40,187 nt of DNA from Deltaproteobacteria bacterium (GTDB taxonomy: Bacteria; Desulfobacterota; B13-G15; RBG-16-54-18), in NCBI GenBank assembly GCA_019308925.1, contig JAFDHG010000034.1, positions 1-40,187 on the forward strand, read 5' to 3'. Below are positions 34,291 to 40,041 of the stretch, piece by piece. Under the pieces are notes generated by a model, which saw only the letters and a program-made list of their open reading frames with translations, ran no database searches and was not told the origin of the DNA. Position numbers and translations under genes: made by a program. Numbering within the stretch: position 1 is the stretch's first letter; each line of letters starts with the position of its first letter.

Positions 34291-35261
34291 GGCGATCCCT
34301 CTCCGCCTCTATCCCTAAACCAACGCACGAACCTCTCAATCCCCTCCTCTATACCCACCTGGGGATCATAGCCCAGGAGGCGTCGGGCCTTGGAGATATC
34401 GGCATAGGTGATGGGGACATCCCCGGGCTGTTCGGGTAACTCCTCAACCTCGGCCTCCTTGCCCAAGGCATCTTCCAAGAGGGAGATGAGCTCCCGCAAG
34501 GGGACGGTGAAGGATTCCCCCAGGTTAAAGATGTCATAGCCCCGCAGGTTTCTCACCGCCCCCATCACCCCTTCAATGATATCATCGATGTAGGTATAAT
34601 CCCGGCGCGATGTACCATCACCGTAAACAGGGATTCTCTCCCCCTGGTGGATGAGGCGGGTGAACTTGTGGATGACCATCTCAGGGCGCTGGCAGGGGCC
34701 ATATACAGTGAAGAACCTCAGACAGAAGACGTTCAGCCCAAAGAGGCAATGGTAGGCGTAACAGAAGAGTTCCCCTGCCCTCTTTGTCACGGCATAAGGG
34801 GAGATCATCGCCTCCAATCTATCATCCTCGGAAAAGGGGACCTTGCGGTTTCTGCCATAGACGGATGAGGAGGAACCGAAGATGAGGTTCAAGACGCCGG
34901 AATCCCGACAGACCTCCAGGAGATTCAGCGTCCCCTTGACGTTTACCTCCTCATAGAGGATGGGATGCTGGATAGAGGGCCTCACCCCCGCCCTGGCCGC
35001 CAGGTGGATTATCAGATCAAAGGATGATCTCCTGAACAGATCCTCCAGAAACCCCTTGTCCCTGATATCACCCTCCACCAACTGAAATTCCCCGTCCCCT
35101 TTGGTTGAGTTGATCTCCTCTATATTCCTTCTCTTTATCGCCGGGTCGTAAAAAGGGTCGAAATTGTCCAGGCAGACAACTCCATCCCCCTCCCGCAGGA
35201 GGCGCTGGCAGAGGTGCGAACCAATAAAACCAGCCCCACCAGTGACCAAGACCCGCTTCAT
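34287..35261 (-). CDS. NAD-dependent epimerase, UDP-glucuronate 4-epimerase-like
   Basis: A 324-residue extended short-chain dehydrogenase. The NAD loop is VLVTGGAGFIGSHL, followed by LDNFDPFYDPAIKRRNI (typical of UDP-glucuronate 4-epimerases), HLAARAGVRPSI, FGSSSSVYGRN, the catalytic SPYAVTKRAGE (YxxxK) and LRFFTVYGPCQRPEM. It makes activated galacturonate-type sugars for lipopolysaccharide or capsule. The start ATG 35261 gives the family-typical N-terminus; the frame is open 19 codons more, into the preceding gene. It begins 16 bases after that gene's stop, so the two are probably co-transcribed. Confidence 0.88.
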   Translation of the reverse strand: MKRVLVTGGAGFIGSHLCQRLLREGDGVVCLDNFDPFYDPAIKRRNIEEINSTKGDGEFQLVEGDIRDKGFLEDLFRRSSFDLIIHLAARAGVRPSIQHPILYEEVNVKGTLNLLEVCRDSGVLNLIFGSSSSVYGRNRKVPFSEDDRLEAMISPYAVTKRAGELFCYAYHCLFGLNVFCLRFFTVYGPCQRPEMVIHKFTRLIHQGERIPVYGDGTSRRDYTYIDDIIEGVMGAVRNLRGYDIFNLGESFTVPLRELISLLEDALGKEAEVEELPEQPGDVPITYADISKARRLLGYDPQVGIEEGIERFVRWFRDRGGEGSP

Positions 35262-35277
35262 GGACGCCTGTAATCCC

Positions 35278-35781
35278 TTATGGCTTGCCGCCTGTTTCCC
35301 TTTCGTCTCCATCTCCATCCAATTGCTGGAGCATGGGGAGAAATACAGTTACCTGACCATCCTTTTTGCGATCCATCAGGATGACGCTCATGCTCGTATA
35401 GATGTACCCCAGGACCTCCCCCTTATAGTTGACGATATTGAGGGCCCGCGGCTCAAAGGCAAGCCCCCAGGTGCGATCGATGTATTGATCCTCCAGACGC
35501 CTGATGGCGTATATAATCTCCTCCTCGCTGAGGGGTGATTCCCAGAACCTGCATGGAAGGTGGTAGTCGTCTTTGGGATCAAAAAGGAGCGCTGTGGGGG
35601 CCTCCTCAACCCCTGCCGAGTAGACGTCAAATGCATTGAAGAACTCCCGATCAAAGGCCCTTATCTTGACTGTCACCTCTGGGTTCACAGAGAGGTTCTT
35701 CGCCTGACCAAATGAAAGGTTAAGGGGGATAGAGGTAAAGACCAAGGAGATAAGGAAAAAGTTTATGATCATCTTTTTCAC
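35278..35781 (-). CDS. Secreted protein of unknown function
   Basis: A 167-residue protein with a clear signal peptide: KKMIINFFLISLVFTSIPL then NLSFGQA, with cleavage likely after the Ala of FGQA (about residue 27). The mature part (about 140 residues) contains KIRAFDREFFNAFDVYSAG, a DPKDDYHLPCRFW segment and a C-terminal hydrophobic strand LGYIYTSMSVILMDRKKDGQ; no family is recognised. The start is taken at GTG 35781 because AGGAGGT lies 7 bases upstream; a TTG two codons earlier is too close to that site. It precedes the epimerase with a 16-base gap. A single Cys gives no metal or redox hint. Confidence 0.7.
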   Translation of the reverse strand: MKKMIINFFLISLVFTSIPLNLSFGQAKNLSVNPEVTVKIRAFDREFFNAFDVYSAGVEEAPTALLFDPKDDYHLPCRFWESPLSEEEIIYAIRRLEDQYIDRTWGLAFEPRALNIVNYKGEVLGYIYTSMSVILMDRKKDGQVTVFLPMLQQLDGDGDERETGGKP

Positions 35782-36059
35782 CTTCAAGACCTCCTCTTAT
35801 TTTTTCTGGCTATAATTTTCGGTCCTTTGATTATCTTTATCCATTTTAACATAAAATTTTGAGGGCAAACAGCAGGGTTAAGGCGACGGTTTTGCGAAGC
35901 AAAAAATTCCGCATAATCGGCTCACGAAAAGGCATCAGACCGGCTTTCCGAAACCCCCAAAAATCGAAAACAATAACACAAGGATTAACGCTTGAATGAT
36001 CCAGCCGATGATGCAAACCCCTACAGCGCGTAATGTGCTCCGATAGTCAAGGGCTTGCC
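35782..36059 (-). other. Intergenic stretch with gene remnant and attC-like sequence
   Basis: No intact gene. On the minus strand a frame ending at TGA near 35937 reads ALDYRSTLRAVGVCIIGWII then QALILVLLFSIFGGFGKPV; it is membrane-helix-like but has no start codon, so it may be the tail of a lost gene. It overlaps CAAGCGTTAAT, similar to the right end of integron attC sites. The string TTTTGCGAAGCAAAAA at 35890-35905 recurs exactly at 37180-37195 inside the better attC-like repeat. Confidence 0.4.
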
Positions 36060-36251
36060 TTACCGCTGTTCGATGGCCACCATCAGCAGGACCAGCAGGA
36101 TACCACCTAGAAGGCAGAAAACTGCTATCCTAAGCCACCAAGGTACAACTGGATCGTCGGCAACGATCACGTATCATGGTATCCCGGCAAATATTGCAGT
36201 GAAGAGCCCGAGTACGAAGGCCAGCGAGCCGATCAGTCGAAGTGTCTTCAT
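36060..36251 (-). pseudogene. Small two-helix membrane protein interrupted by an in-frame TGA
   Basis: AAAAGGAGGAATT precedes an ATG at 36251. The frame reads MKTLRLIGSLAFVLGLFTAI FAGIP, then TGA at 36176-36174. It then continues in the same frame YVIVADDPVVPWWLRIAVFC LLGGILLVLLMVAIEQR to TAA. The two halves together look like a 63-residue protein with two membrane helices, in which TGA replaces what is probably a Trp (TGG). A single transition would cause it. Selenocysteine or stop-codon reassignment is unlikely, since the rest of the window uses TGA as stop. It lies just downstream of the SIMPL gene. Confidence 0.6.
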
Positions 36252-36295
36252 AATTCCTCCTTTTGCAATTGTCAAGAATCGCAATCCAAAATGTC

Positions 36296-36333
36296 AGTTA
36301 ACGCTTTGCACGTTTGCGAAGTGCCGCCAAAGC
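36296..36333 (-). repeat. Possible short attC-like site between SIMPL and small membrane gene
   Basis: On the minus strand CAAAGC-GTTAACT follows a GCTTTG arm; arms 36303-36308 and 36328-36333 pair, with an inner GCAC/GTGC stem around CTTCGCAAA. The 3' end CAAAGCGTTAACT resembles the right end of integron attC sites, but the left R'' box (RYYYAAC) is not convincing. Weak alone; reported because a stronger site lies one gene upstream. Confidence 0.3.
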
Positions 36334-36359
36334 TATCAGCCGATGTGCTAATTATGTGT

Positions 36360-37115
36360 CTATTTAAGTTCAAAACTTACTCTGACCCTTGCGTTGACAC
36401 TGATCTGACCAAGGGCAATACTACTTCCGGTTTCCAAAGGACCTCCACTGACATTTTGCATTACATTTTGGGCCATTCTCCTTCCACCTCCCCACCGTGA
36501 CCCCCACCAGCTATTATACCAATGCCACCAACCAGAATGTTCCTCACGAATGGTGTGAGGCTTGCCTATCTTTTGTCCAAGCTCCTTGGCCAAATCTTTT
36601 GCCTTTTCCTTGGCAGCCCTGATCGCAAGGGCACGTGCTTGGTCACGATACTCGCGGAGTTTTGTAGTCCGAAACTGGACTCCATGAACATAGTTGGCAC
36701 CGGCTTCGAGAGCACTGCTGAGAAGATCTTCAAACTTAGAGATATCTCTCAATCGAAAAACGATTGTCTTTCGTACAAAATAACCGATGAAGTTTTCGCG
36801 TGTATACCCATCTTTATACCGTGGTTCAATGCTGATGTGGTCTGTCTGAACATGTTTTGGTTCTATTTTGTACTTCTTGGCCAGAGCAAGGACCTTCTGT
36901 ACCCATTTGTCATTTTGCCTTTTCGCTATGGCAAGATCTTTATCCCATGTCTCCACTCCGAAGGTAAGAATGACCTCATCAGGAGCAACCCTGACCTCGG
37001 CATCACCAGTAACGGTAATGAGGCGTGGCCCTGGCTTATCTGCTGCACAAGCGGAAAATGAGAAAGCCAAAATGAGGACAAAAACAACAACACCCCTTCT
37101 CATGATTCCATGCAT
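36360..37115 (-). CDS. SIMPL-domain (DUF541) exported protein
   Basis: A 251-residue protein with an N-terminal signal (MRRGVVVFVLILAFSFSACA); FSAC is close to a lipobox, so it may be a lipoprotein or be cleaved by signal peptidase I. The mature part is a SIMPL/DUF541 domain: ITVTGDAEVRVAPDEVILTF at its start, GYFVRKTIVFRLRDISKFED in the middle, and ARALAIRAAKEKAKDLAKEL before the last strand SSIALGQISVNARVRVSFEL. A Trp-rich insert (GWWHWYNSWWGSRWGGG) before the end is unusual. SIMPL proteins act in the envelope, some in oxidative-stress tolerance, mechanism unclear. The start ATG 37115 has AAAGGAGGG 7 bases upstream. Flanked by attC-like repeats. Confidence 0.85.
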   Translation of the reverse strand: MHGIMRRGVVVFVLILAFSFSACAADKPGPRLITVTGDAEVRVAPDEVILTFGVETWDKDLAIAKRQNDKWVQKVLALAKKYKIEPKHVQTDHISIEPRYKDGYTRENFIGYFVRKTIVFRLRDISKFEDLLSSALEAGANYVHGVQFRTTKLREYRDQARALAIRAAKEKAKDLAKELGQKIGKPHTIREEHSGWWHWYNSWWGSRWGGGRRMAQNVMQNVSGGPLETGSSIALGQISVNARVRVSFELK

Positions 37116-37153
37116 CACTCATCCCTCCTTTCCTGATAAATTATCAGCATGTA

Positions 37154-37241
37154 TGTTAACGTTCCAGCATAAAAGATGTTTTTGCGAAGCAAAAATTCAG
37201 GTGAGTGCCGTAAGGCACGAACCTTTTATGCTGTGTTAGAT
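37154..37241 (-). repeat. Integron attC-like inverted repeat (88 bp)
   Basis: Read on the minus strand (gene direction): ATCTAAC (fits the R'' consensus RYYYAAC) at 37241-37235; the arm CAGCATAAAAG (37233-37223); a central region with two small hairpins (GTGCCTTACGGCAC and TTTTTGCTTCGCAAAAA); the perfectly complementary arm CTTTTATGCTG (37175-37165); then GAAC and GTTAACA (37160-37154), an imperfect R'. The upstream gene's TAA stop lies inside R'', as in many cassettes. Box order, spacing and CTTCGC loop resemble attC sites of gene cassettes, but no integrase is in the window. Confidence 0.5.
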
Positions 37242-38282
37242 GCTGCGACGTCGAACAGCTTCCTCTATCCATTCTCTTGCTTGTACTTCGTTTGTGAGCA
37301 TTCGGACATCATTATTCTCGATTTCAGCCATACAAGCACTAAAAACTACACGTATATCATCAGTATGTGCATGTGGGTGCAACGGATCAACGAAAAAGAC
37401 AACAATATGGCACCGACCAAACAGGATTTCTGTCGCAATCTCAATATCCCCGCCTTTTATCCCAGATAGGCACCTCCTGACTTTATTGAGTTCGCGTAGC
37501 TTCTTACAAGCGTTTTCGACATCTTGCCCTGTGGTTCCGGTTGCTAAAATATACCGGAACTTACTTAACTCATTTTCATATTGAATAGCAAAATCAACCA
37601 TCCGGCTTTTCATCGCATCATGGGCAATCAATGCTATTGTCTGTTTTTCAAACTGCGTGGTCCAAAACTCTTCAGAGTGCCTCTCACGTTTTGGTGATCT
37701 AACTTTGTAATATTTCTTGTTATATTCAAGTTCTGCCTCAGGCCAAGGGTTATCTGCCTCAGGGGTGCCCAAAGCTATCTTCAACGGTATTTCTTGAGGG
37801 TTTCGTCTAATGTCCCTTTTGGCCTCGTCACGAAACCAAGCCCTTACAGATTCAGCATTCATTAATCGCTTAGCATTCCATAGATCACAAAGCCGCATCA
37901 TGGCAAGATGCTCCGGGTTGAGCCAGTGTACTGTAATCGGGCTCAAAAAAGGCCAAATAATACTACATTGACGTTGTACAATTAGGTTAGCCAAAATCGT
38001 TACACCACCCTTCTTTCGATCAGGCAGAACTGTTGCATTGGATTTTATAAAGTTGCTTACGTCTTTTCTTATAGGTTTTAGGTCTCGTCTGGGCGGAACC
38101 TCTGTATCCTTTCCGAGCACTAAACGACTGAAAGTGCCTCCAGTGAAGAAAAAGTGAAACTCGCTCAACCTTTTCTTGTTGTTATTGTAAAGTTCCTCGA
38201 ATAGGCAAGCCAACTCGTTATTTTTTCTGACACTGTCATGGCTCGTAAGGACTGCAATCAGTGTTTTTCTAACTTTATCCAT
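37236..38282 (-). CDS. Tandem methylglyoxal-synthase-like protein (N-terminal domain degenerate)
   Basis: A 348-residue protein of two MGS-like domains. The C-terminal one (about 212-342) matches methylglyoxal synthase MgsA: IALIAHDAMKS, LATGTTG, SGIKGGDIEIA, VVFFVDPLHPHAHTDDIRV. The E. coli catalytic residues His19, Asp20, Asp71, Asp91, His98 and Asp101 correspond to His221, Asp222, Asp279, Asp299, His306 and Asp309. The N-terminal one (about 7-150) shows the same order (IAVLTSHDSVR, FFTGGTFSRL, KKGGVTILANLIV, WPFLSPITVHWLNPEHLAMM), but the GGD Asp is Val and the DPL Asp is Ser. MgsA converts dihydroxyacetone phosphate to methylglyoxal; whether this does is unknown. The start ATG 38282 is preceded by AGAGGTG. 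Confidence 0.8.
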   Translation of the reverse strand: MDKVRKTLIAVLTSHDSVRKNNELACLFEELYNNNKKRLSEFHFFFTGGTFSRLVLGKDTEVPPRRDLKPIRKDVSNFIKSNATVLPDRKKGGVTILANLIVQRQCSIIWPFLSPITVHWLNPEHLAMMRLCDLWNAKRLMNAESVRAWFRDEAKRDIRRNPQEIPLKIALGTPEADNPWPEAELEYNKKYYKVRSPKRERHSEEFWTTQFEKQTIALIAHDAMKSRMVDFAIQYENELSKFRYILATGTTGQDVENACKKLRELNKVRRCLSGIKGGDIEIATEILFGRCHIVVFFVDPLHPHAHTDDIRVVFSACMAEIENNDVRMLTNEVQAREWIEEAVRRRSI

Positions 38283-38329
38283 CTCAAACACCTCTTTGTT
38301 TTTTCTCCTCTACTAATAAGAACAAGACG

Positions 38330-38460
38330 CCGTGGCATCGGGGCGGGTAAGCGAAGTTCGCTGCAAGGAAAGCTTGCTTTCATTCCTGCGGAAGATAAGC
38401 GTATTTGAGTAAGCGAAGTGTCCCGCAAACACGCTGATAATAATTAAAAAATGAGTTTTT
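38330..38460. repeat. Hairpin-rich junction upstream of the tandem MGS gene
   Basis: Minus strand: AGCGTGTTTG pairs with CAAATACGCT (one mismatch) around CGGGACACTTCGCTTACT. GAAAGC-AA-GCTTTC forms another stem with flanking AGGAA/TTCCTT-type pairing. GCGAAC-TTCGC forms a third. On the plus strand GTAAGCGAAG occurs twice (38346-38355 and 38410-38419). The structures sit where the DUF499 frame stops making sense and could be a decayed cassette or insertion boundary. Confidence 0.45.
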
Positions 38461-38559
38461 CCACCGCCAAAAGGGGGCTAGAGCGGCAAAGACATCCATG
38501 GTGGGTTTGCCCTCAAGTATGTCTCTGTGAGGTATGGCTATAGTTGAAAAGGGTTTCAT
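38380..38559 (-). pseudogene. DUF499 ATPase, N-terminal stump
   Basis: A 59-codon frame whose first about 26 residues read MKPFSTIAIPHRDILEGKPT MDVFAA. This is the conserved opening of large DUF499 (COG1483-like) ATPases, where ..VAxPHxDILEGxLTMDVFAADLW.. leads into the P-loop region about 60 residues on. After MDVFAA the sequence (LAPFWRWKNSFFNYYQR..) no longer fits and the frame ends at TGA, so about 1000 residues are missing. A perfect AAGGAGGT is placed 7 bases upstream and the ATG overlaps the hepT stop (ATGA), so it was the fourth gene of the HepT/MntA operon. DUF499 proteins recur in anti-phage gene clusters with DUF1156 methylases. Confidence 0.65.
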
Positions 38560-38945
38560 TTCTCTACCTCCTTAGCTTTTTGAACAAAATCTTTTACAAT
38601 ATCTAACAATTTAACTATCTCCGCAAGTTCATCCTCTTTAATTTTATAGTATTCGTGAGCTATCAGATTTCTTAAAAACATCAGCCTTTTTGTAGCATTG
38701 AATATTTCATCCACCATCATCTGGTTTCGATGAAGCAGCTCAAATATTTCCCTGTAAGTTGACGGAAAGCCAAATCGCTTCTTGGTGACTATGTATTCCC
38801 CAATTTCAATAAGCGCATTCACAGCCTGAAAACATTCCATGGCAAGTGTGTTATATACAAGATAATCCGCAATATCTTTCTCAGTCAATTTTTTTGCATT
38901 CTCAAAGTGGTTCTCAAATCTAAGAATGTTTTCCAAAAGCTTCAT
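38556..38945 (-). CDS. hepT: HepT-like HEPN ribonuclease toxin (DUF86)
   Basis: A 129-residue all-helical HEPN protein. The catalytic RX4HXY motif is intact as RNLIAHEY (Arg92, His97, Tyr99). LAMECFQAVNALIEIGEYIV and STYREIFELLHRNQMM match the DUF86/HepT family. HepT is the toxin of type VII toxin-antitoxin pairs: an RNase neutralised when MntA attaches AMP units to the motif's Tyr. The start ATG 38945 is chosen because AGAGGTG precedes it and it overlaps the mntA stop as ATGA; the frame is open 12 codons more. It is followed, again by ATGA, by the DUF499 stump. Confidence 0.92.
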   Translation of the reverse strand: MKLLENILRFENHFENAKKLTEKDIADYLVYNTLAMECFQAVNALIEIGEYIVTKKRFGFPSTYREIFELLHRNQMMVDEIFNATKRLMFLRNLIAHEYYKIKEDELAEIVKLLDIVKDFVQKAKEVEK

Positions 38946-39349
38946 CTTAACACCTCTGATGCTATTCTTTGGTAAATCCATGAAGTCTCCAAGTAATTCC
39001 TCAAAACTTCCAATTTTTTCTCAAAGAGATATTCCTCATCTCTACTGAAGATCTCTCTTCCATATTTTAAGACTTCAAACTGGATATGAACTGGAAGACG
39101 GTGGAAGAGCACAACATCAATTTCTTGGGAATATAGGCTTCCGATTTCAGCCTCTGCTTCAGGATCAGGATTCTTCAGAATTACTGCTATGTCCACATCA
39201 GATAATGGTTTTTCTGTATCTTTTGCATAAGAACCAAAGAGAAATACTGCTACTGCTTTGGAACAGGTTTTTATCTGCTCCACTATCTTCTCCAACAATC
39301 CTTCGAGTATATCCGCATCGGATATTGTTTTGATTGAGAAATTCCTCAT
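38942..39349 (-). CDS. mntA: MntA-like nucleotidyltransferase antitoxin
   Basis: A 135-residue minimal nucleotidyltransferase. The signature GS-X10-DxD reads GSYAKDTEKPLSDVDIAV (Gly39, Ser40, Asp51, Asp53), with a third Asp in SQEIDVVLFHRLP (Asp78), as needed for two-metal AMP transfer. MntA antitoxins inactivate HepT by AMPylating the Tyr of its RX4HXY motif. The unusually complete active site suggests a functional pair. It overlaps the upstream unknown gene and hepT by ATGA at both ends, so the three genes are translationally coupled. Confidence 0.92.
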   Translation of the reverse strand: MRNFSIKTISDADILEGLLEKIVEQIKTCSKAVAVFLFGSYAKDTEKPLSDVDIAVILKNPDPEAEAEIGSLYSQEIDVVLFHRLPVHIQFEVLKYGREIFSRDEEYLFEKKLEVLRNYLETSWIYQRIASEVLR

Positions 39350-39684
39350 TTTCCCACCTCTCTTTTAATAAAATCTTCCAAGTCTGTTTCAAATCTATCC
39401 TTGAAAGCCTTTTCTGCAAGTTTTTTAAATTCTGGCTCAATATAAAGTATTTCTGCTGTGTGTTTGCCAAGTTTCGGAGTCAAAACACTCTGCCCATTTA
39501 CATAGACAATATGAGATGCCCAGGGTTTACCCCGTGAGATATCTTCTCCTATCTCACGGGGTGAAAGTTCTTTGATGATAAATTCCTTATCTCCTTTAAA
39601 CTCATCCTCGCTCCAATTATCTTTGTATTCTCTCCAGACAATAGCTATATCCTTTCCCTCTTTTTCACCAAGAAAGGAAGCCAT
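39346..39684 (-). CDS. Unknown 112-residue protein, first gene of the HepT/MntA operon
   Basis: No family recognised. The protein is charged and soluble, without signal or membrane segments: DIAIVWREYKDNWSEDEFKG, then KELSPREIGEDISRGKPWAS, YVNGQSVLTPKLGKHTAEIL and a helical Lys/Glu-rich end (PEFKKLAEKAFKDRFETDLE). It overlaps mntA by ATGA, so it is a third member of the toxin-antitoxin operon. The coding sequence contains a perfect 12-bp palindrome (39530-39541 with 39550-39561) that can extend to about 16 bp with one G-U pair. The start is ATG 39684; TTG at 39687 is an alternative, and the ribosome site is weak. It could be an accessory antitoxin, a regulator or part of the lost DUF499 system. 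Confidence 0.6.
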   Translation of the reverse strand: MASFLGEKEGKDIAIVWREYKDNWSEDEFKGDKEFIIKELSPREIGEDISRGKPWASHIVYVNGQSVLTPKLGKHTAEILYIEPEFKKLAEKAFKDRFETDLEDFIKREVGK

Positions 39685-40041
39685 CAAGGAGTTTCTTCCT
39701 TTATATTACAAAGGAATTTTACAGGGGACGAAAAGAAAAGACCTTTTTGCCAAAGGTCTCAACATGAAAACGGATTGCAGACTCTGCTACAATCTTATAT
39801 TGCCTCATAAAATCCCCCCTTCTCTGATACTTCACAATAACAATGGTACCATATTCTTTGATTTTTCAAGAGCGAGAATATTCCTTTCAGCCTCCCTTTT
39901 CGCTACAAAATTTTCCCACAATTTTTCCAAATTGTCAAATTATTTTGGTTTTATTGAAGGGCAATGAAAGCCTTCATTGGCTTTAAACTTGAAGAGAAAG
40001 ACCAAGGGGGGTACCATGTACCGTCTCATCCTAATTAAACC
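39685..40041. other. AT-rich upstream region of the HepT/MntA operon
   Basis: No credible gene in 357 bases. It should hold the operon's promoter, but no box pair close to consensus stands out. AGACCTTT-TTGCC-AAAGGTCT (39739-39759) is a perfect 8-bp stem about 55 bases upstream of the start codon, possibly an operator or leader hairpin. AAAGCC-TTCATT-GGCTTT (near 39967-39984) is a second small stem. Confidence 0.4.

Noticed and set aside
35937-36057. Intact small membrane-protein gene on the minus strand
   Set aside because: The frame is helix-like but has no usable start codon and partly overlaps attC-like sequence; kept only as a possible remnant.
36060-36251. TGA as selenocysteine or a reassigned Trp codon
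   Set aside because: TGA is used as a normal stop by many genes in the window, and the context does not resemble a known selenoprotein.
36522-37061. Plus-strand open frame opposite the SIMPL gene
   Set aside because: The minus strand encodes a clear DUF541 domain with signal peptide; the plus frame has no family features.
39572-39967. Plus-strand open frame upstream of the HepT operon
   Set aside because: Overlaps the unknown minus-strand gene, lacks a ribosome site, and its translation is Phe/Ser/Leu-rich AT noise.
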